From Planctomycetota bacterium (lineage in GTDB: Bacteria > Planctomycetota > Phycisphaerae > UBA1845 > CAIVHJ01): a stretch of DNA of 6,478 nucleotides. The notes beneath the pieces were generated by a model. It did not search any database. It was not told where the DNA came from and was given only the letters and a program-made list of their open reading frames with translations. Below are positions 3,805 to 6,478 of this stretch, piece after piece. The stretch lies in assembly GCA_022573485.1 (NCBI GenBank), contig JACZTW010000224.1:1-6478 (forward strand). Direction: 5' to 3'. How positions within the stretch are numbered: position 1 is the stretch's first letter; the number at the start of each line of letters is the position of its first letter. The translations under genes were made by a program, and so were the position numbers.

Positions 3805-6478
3805 CTACTCGACGCAGACCGTGTAATCCTCGACCTCACCGAACGTACCGCCGGTGCAAGCAGCGCCGCAACCGGGATCCGTGCTCCACTGCTCAAGGAC
3901 GCGCATGCTATAGCAGCCCGCAGGCGTGCCCGCAGGCACCGTCACCGGGGCCGTCAACGTCGCATCAATACCCGACCCAAGGTAGACGCTCTCGTCACAC
4001 TCATAGTCAAGGTTCCCGTTCCAGTCGAACCAGGCCCGGCCATGCTGCACCCACGTGCCGTCGGAACAGATCGAAATGGTGAGGTCGTAGGTCTGACCCG
4101 CAACGACCGACGCCTGCAAGGCCGAGTGATTGCCGTAACTGCAGGGACAGCCCTCGGTACCGGTGGTGTTGTTGATACCCGCAAACGTCACGTTCGACAT
4201 CCAGTCGTCCGCGCCGTTATCAATGCAGGGAGCACCGGGGCCAGTGAGGTCGTCGCAGTTCGTGTAGCAAATGTCACAGCCCACGCAGACGCCGCAATCT
4301 GCGTCGCAGCTCGCGCAGTCTTCGTTCGCATCGCAATTGCCGTCGCCGCAGGACGGGCAGTCCCCGCAATCCTCCGGGCAGCCAGCACAATCCTCGCCTG
4401 CCGATGCGCAGCAGATTCCATTGCCGCAAGTGTCGGGACCGCAGTCTGCCGGGCAGTTGCAGGTGTTCTCACCCTGAGCATCTTCGCAGCCGAATTCGCC
4501 GCAGGTACCGGCAAATTCCCACAACTGGATGTTGTCGGCACCTCCGGAACCGTTCACGGGGTCGAAGATGTTGATGCGGCCGATCGGTTCTGTGCACGAA
4601 ACGCCCCAGAAGTTGGAGCCCGCCGCATCGGAAGGAGAACTGGCCGACAGCAGCAGGACGTTGGCCTTGCTGTAGACCTGAATGTCCACGGTACCAGGGC
4701 CCTGGATGAGATTGCCGAGGGTGTTAAAGCCCACAGCCGTGTGGTCATCTTCCTCGCCCTCCAAGACCGGGGGACTGGTCAGCATGATGTCCAGACTGTC
4801 AGCGAAAAAGTTGGCGACCACGATGTCACTGGAGGCACCGAAGAACCCAGCCGAAGCCGCCGCCAGACCGTCAATTCCGGTCGGACTCGGGTCGGTCGCA
4901 TTGCCGGCCAAGGTGTTGCCTTGCACGCACATATTGAGCTGGGTCAGGCCTGCTGGATACGGGAACGCATCCGGTGCGTTGGGCACGCCGCCGCACAGCG
5001 GATCGTCCATGCCGTCCACAGCACCCGCTCCGAGGATCCCTTCCTCGAAATCTTCAACGCCCTTGAGGGTCTTGCCGTTTGCCTCGTTGAAGGCCTCGAA
5101 ATCAGCCTGATTCGTGAAGATGAAACACGGGCATTCACCGGGGCAGTCGGCCGGACAACTGCAACTGGTCTCGTCGCCTTCGCAGACGAGGTCGCCGCAG
5201 ACGGTTCCCTGGACACAGTTGAGGTGCAGAACACCGGGTCCCTGGTCGCCGTCTTGCCAACCACCGACGCGAATCGTGTAGCAATCGTTCAGGACAACGG
5301 CAACCTGCAAGGAGCTATGGAAGCCGACGCTGCAGTTGTCGTCGTTGCAGCCCAACAGGTCTGCATCGGTCGGTGGACAGGGGATGTCGGGGAAGCACCC
5401 GTCGTAGACCACCAGATCGGTGTCGTAGACCGCGCTGCCGCCATCATCCTCGCAGGTGGTCACGGTCAGATCACCAGTGCAGGTGGCGTCGTAGTTGAAC
5501 CAGATATCATGGTAGGTCTGGCCGTCAAACTGACAACCTGCATGTAGCAGGCCATCGGTAATCGCACCAGTTGTATCATACGATGTGTCGCCGTCAGTGA
5601 TCGTACCCGGACTCGCACAATCGTCGAGCGGGATCGGGCATCCGCCCGCACAGACGTCCGTCGCGAGGCCGGCACACAGACTATCCCAGCCCTCGTCACA
5701 GCAGATCGGGGCGAGTTCACAAACCGCGGCACAGCAATCTGGATCATCGCAACCCGGCGTGCCATTCGGGTCGCAGCAGTCGCCGTCGGCGTTGGCGCAG
5801 GCCGGATGCGGACAATTTGCGCAGGTTGTATCGTCACCCACGTAGTTGCCGCCGGCGATGGCACACTCGTCTGCCGTCAGGAGCTCGTCACAGGTGCCGG
5901 GACCCTTGACGTCACAGCAGGCACCGCGGCCGACGCACTCGCAGGACGCGTCGCAATCATCTTCGACGCACAGATCTTCGCCGAAGCCCACGGGGCACGG
6001 ACCCCAGTTGCCCAGCACGTTGGCCAGGTCGAACGCGCCGATATCGCCGTCTGGTTCGGCGTCCAAGCACAGGATCGCTTGATCAGCACCCTTCGGGATC
6101 GGTCCCCAGTTGCCCAGCAGGAAGGCCAGGTCTCCCGCGCCGACGTCGCCGTCAACCGGGAAAGTGTCCCACGGGCAGGTTCCGCAGCCTGCGAAGTCGC
6201 ACTCTTCATGGCCTTCCACGACGCCGTCGCCGCAGCAGGCACCCGAGACGCACGTCCCCTCGCAAGCGCCGCAGTCAGCTTCGCAGTTGCAAGAGTTCTC
6301 GCCCGCGTCGCAGAATCCGTCGTTATTGCATTCGGCGGGGGTCAGGCACAAGCTCAGGTCAAAAGCCTCGACCGTGGGTCCTCCGCCCGTATCGAGCAAG
6401 CTCGTCCCGTCACCGGTGCCGGAAGTCAGCCACCAGACGGCGCAAGCAACAGCAGACTGGCTCTGAATCGAGACCCAC
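3805..6478 (-). CDS. Giant cysteine-rich modular secreted protein with dockerin-like and GEVED domains (N-terminus outside window)
   Basis: The frame has no stop from the right edge (6478) to TAG at 3807-3805, so at least 891 residues are visible and the start and any signal peptide lie outside. A TTG at 6399 is the first possible start inside the window but sits mid-domain; residues below are numbered from it. Modules in order: cysteine linkers (18-75), two dockerin-like repeats (80-137), a GACC cysteine module (159-196), an NGTPGC...WDSLCA module (201-250), a beta-sandwich with DIWFNY, VYDGC and IRVGG (254-395), a short cysteine linker (395-425), an unassigned jelly-roll-like domain ending DNIQLWEF (425-630), three cysteine repeats (633-705) and a terminal GEVED domain (706-864). 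I count about 87 cysteines in 864 residues. The composition (Cys, Asp, Gly; few Lys) indicates an exported, disulfide-stabilised protein. No C-terminal anchor is visible. No enzyme active site is recognisable; a structural, adhesive or surface role is inference. Confidence 0.9.
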   Translation of the reverse strand, partial: WVSIQSQSAVACAVWWLTSGTGDGTSLLDTGGGPTVEAFDLSLCLTPAECNNDGFCDAGENSCNCEADCGACEGTCVSGACCGDGVVEGHEECDFAGCGTCPWDTFPVDGDVGAGDLAFLLGNWGPIPKGADQAILCLDAEPDGDIGAFDLANVLGNWGPCPVGFGEDLCVEDDCDASCECVGRGACCDVKGPGTCDELLTADECAIAGGNYVGDDTTCANCPHPACANADGDCCDPNGTPGCDDPDCCAAVCELAPICCDEGWDSLCAGLATDVCAGGCPIPLDDCASPGTITDGDTSYDTTGAITDGLLHAGCQFDGQTYHDIWFNYDATCTGDLTVTTCEDDGGSAVYDTDLVVYDGCFPDIPCPPTDADLLGCNDDNCSVGFHSSLQVAVVLNDCYTIRVGGWQDGDQGPGVLHLNCVQGTVCGDLVCEGDETSCSCPADCPGECPCFIFTNQADFEAFNEANGKTLKGVEDFEEGILGAGAVDGMDDPLCGGVPNAPDAFPYPAGLTQLNMCVQGNTLAGNATDPSPTGIDGLAAASAGFFGASSDIVVANFFADSLDIMLTSPPVLEGEEDDHTAVGFNTLGNLIQGPGTVDIQVYSKANVLLLSASSPSDAAGSNFWGVSCTEPIGRINIFDPVNGSGGADNIQLWEFAGTCGEFGCEDAQGENTCNCPADCGPDTCGNGICCASAGEDCAGCPEDCGDCPSCGDGNCDANEDCASCDADCGVCVGCDICYTNCDDLTGPGAPCIDNGADDWMSNVTFAGINNTTGTEGCPCSYGNHSALQASVVAGQTYDLTISICSDGTWVQHGRAWFDWNGNLDYECDESVYLGSGIDATLTAPVTVPAGTPAGCYSMRVLEQWSTDPGCGAACTGGTFGEVEDYTVCVE
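3808..4284 (-). other. C-terminal GEVED domain of the secreted protein
   Basis: Residues 706-864 (numbered from the TTG at 6399). Visible landmarks are ISNVTF-like strand text (SNVTFAGINNTTG), GQTYDLTISIC, AWFDWNGNLDYECDESVYLG, VPAGTPAGCYSMRVL and the terminal GEVEDYTVCVE. This order is characteristic of the GEVED domain seen at the ends of large secreted bacterial proteins; its binding partner is unknown. Extra cysteine pairs decorate this copy. The protein ends two residues after VC, with no sorting tail. Confidence 0.8.
4285..4503 (-). repeat. Three tandem CGxGxC...DCG cysteine repeats
   Basis: Residues 633-705 contain three successive units beginning CGEFGC (633), CGNGIC (658) and CGDGNC (684). 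Each runs through an acidic E-[DN]-x-C or E-D-C element to C-x-x-D-C-G. Related single units occur in the same protein at about 24-46 (CNNDGFC...CEADCG) and 401-419 (CGDLVC...CPADC), and a variant CGDGVVEGHEECD at 56-67. They look like small disulfide-knotted spacers between larger domains. Confidence 0.75.
5650..5925 (-). other. Paired cysteine modules (GACC and NGTPGC types)
   Basis: Residues 159-196 carry GACC...GTCDELLTADECAIAGGNYVG-type text, and residues 201-250 carry CCDPNGTPGCDDPDCC, VCELAPICCDEGWDSLCA and a closing C. Together they hold about 19 cysteines. I have met closely similar modules only in planctomycete-type secreted proteins, recalled from general knowledge rather than a search. 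The spacing suggests several disulfides and no hydrophobic core of normal size. Confidence 0.6.
5989..6162 (-). repeat. Dockerin-like tandem repeat pair
   Basis: Two units, VDGDVGAGDLAFLLGNWGP (82-100) and PDGDIGAFDLANVLGNWGP (116-134), lie 34 residues apart. In the DNA, 6104-6153 and 6002-6051 match at 42 of 50 positions with no gaps. The second loop fits the dockerin calcium pattern D-x-E-x-D-G-D-I-x-x-x-D (Asp113 to Asp124). The first lacks the acidic residues at loop positions 1 and 3. This is the planctomycete-style dockerin-like form; nothing here implies a cellulosome. Confidence 0.75.

Noticed and set aside
4042..5547. Open plus-strand frame of 501 codons opposite the secreted protein gene
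   Set aside because: Its Ala/Val-rich, motif-free product is what results from reading TGC, GGC and GAC codons in reverse complement. The minus frame contains clear domains; this one has none.

Overview
The window looks like chromosomal DNA from a GC-rich planctomycete, probably a Phycisphaerae-like lineage. The main evidence is the long Cys/Asp/Gly-rich secreted protein on the right. It is built from modules I associate with planctomycete extracellular proteins: dockerin-like DGDxGAxDLAxLLGNWGP repeats, a GACC / NGTPGC cysteine module, a WF...VYDGC...RVGG sandwich and a C-terminal GEVEDYTV domain. The HU-type protein with its PPKNVVSFxPGK motif fits the same group. The taxonomic call is inference from sequence style, not from a database match.

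Layout, left to right. (1) 1-1137 (+): the C-terminal 378 residues of an M17 leucyl aminopeptidase, cut by the left edge. (2) 1229-1861 (+): an MgtC/SapB-family membrane protein with its own sigma70-like promoter (1159-1188), a clear Shine-Dalgarno and a GTG start. (3) 2041-2247 (-): a 68-residue putative lipoprotein, self-contained between a strong promoter (2317-2345) and a hairpin/U-tract terminator (1971-2005). (4) 2413-2721 (-): an HU/IHF-type nucleoid protein. (5) 2722-3070: a 349-base, visibly more AT-rich gap with two inverted repeats and no credible gene. (6) 3071-3727 (+): a metallo-beta-lactamase-fold (glyoxalase II-like) hydrolase with all seven metal ligands. (7) 3753-3790: a 12-bp-stem hairpin whose U-tract serves the minus strand. 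(8) 3805-6478 (-): the giant secreted protein, open through the right edge, so its N-terminus and signal peptide are outside the window.

The genes do not form one pathway. The aminopeptidase, MgtC protein, HU and MBL hydrolase are housekeeping or general-function genes, each apparently its own transcription unit. The accessory-looking part is the modular protein. In it, short CGxGxC...C-x-C-x-x-D-C-G cysteine linkers alternate with beta-sandwich-type domains. I see no phage, transposon, CRISPR, rRNA or tRNA, and no defence or biosynthetic cluster. The observations most worth following are the architecture of the secreted protein, its unassigned central domain, the small lipoprotein and the inverted repeats in the HU-MBL divergent gap.
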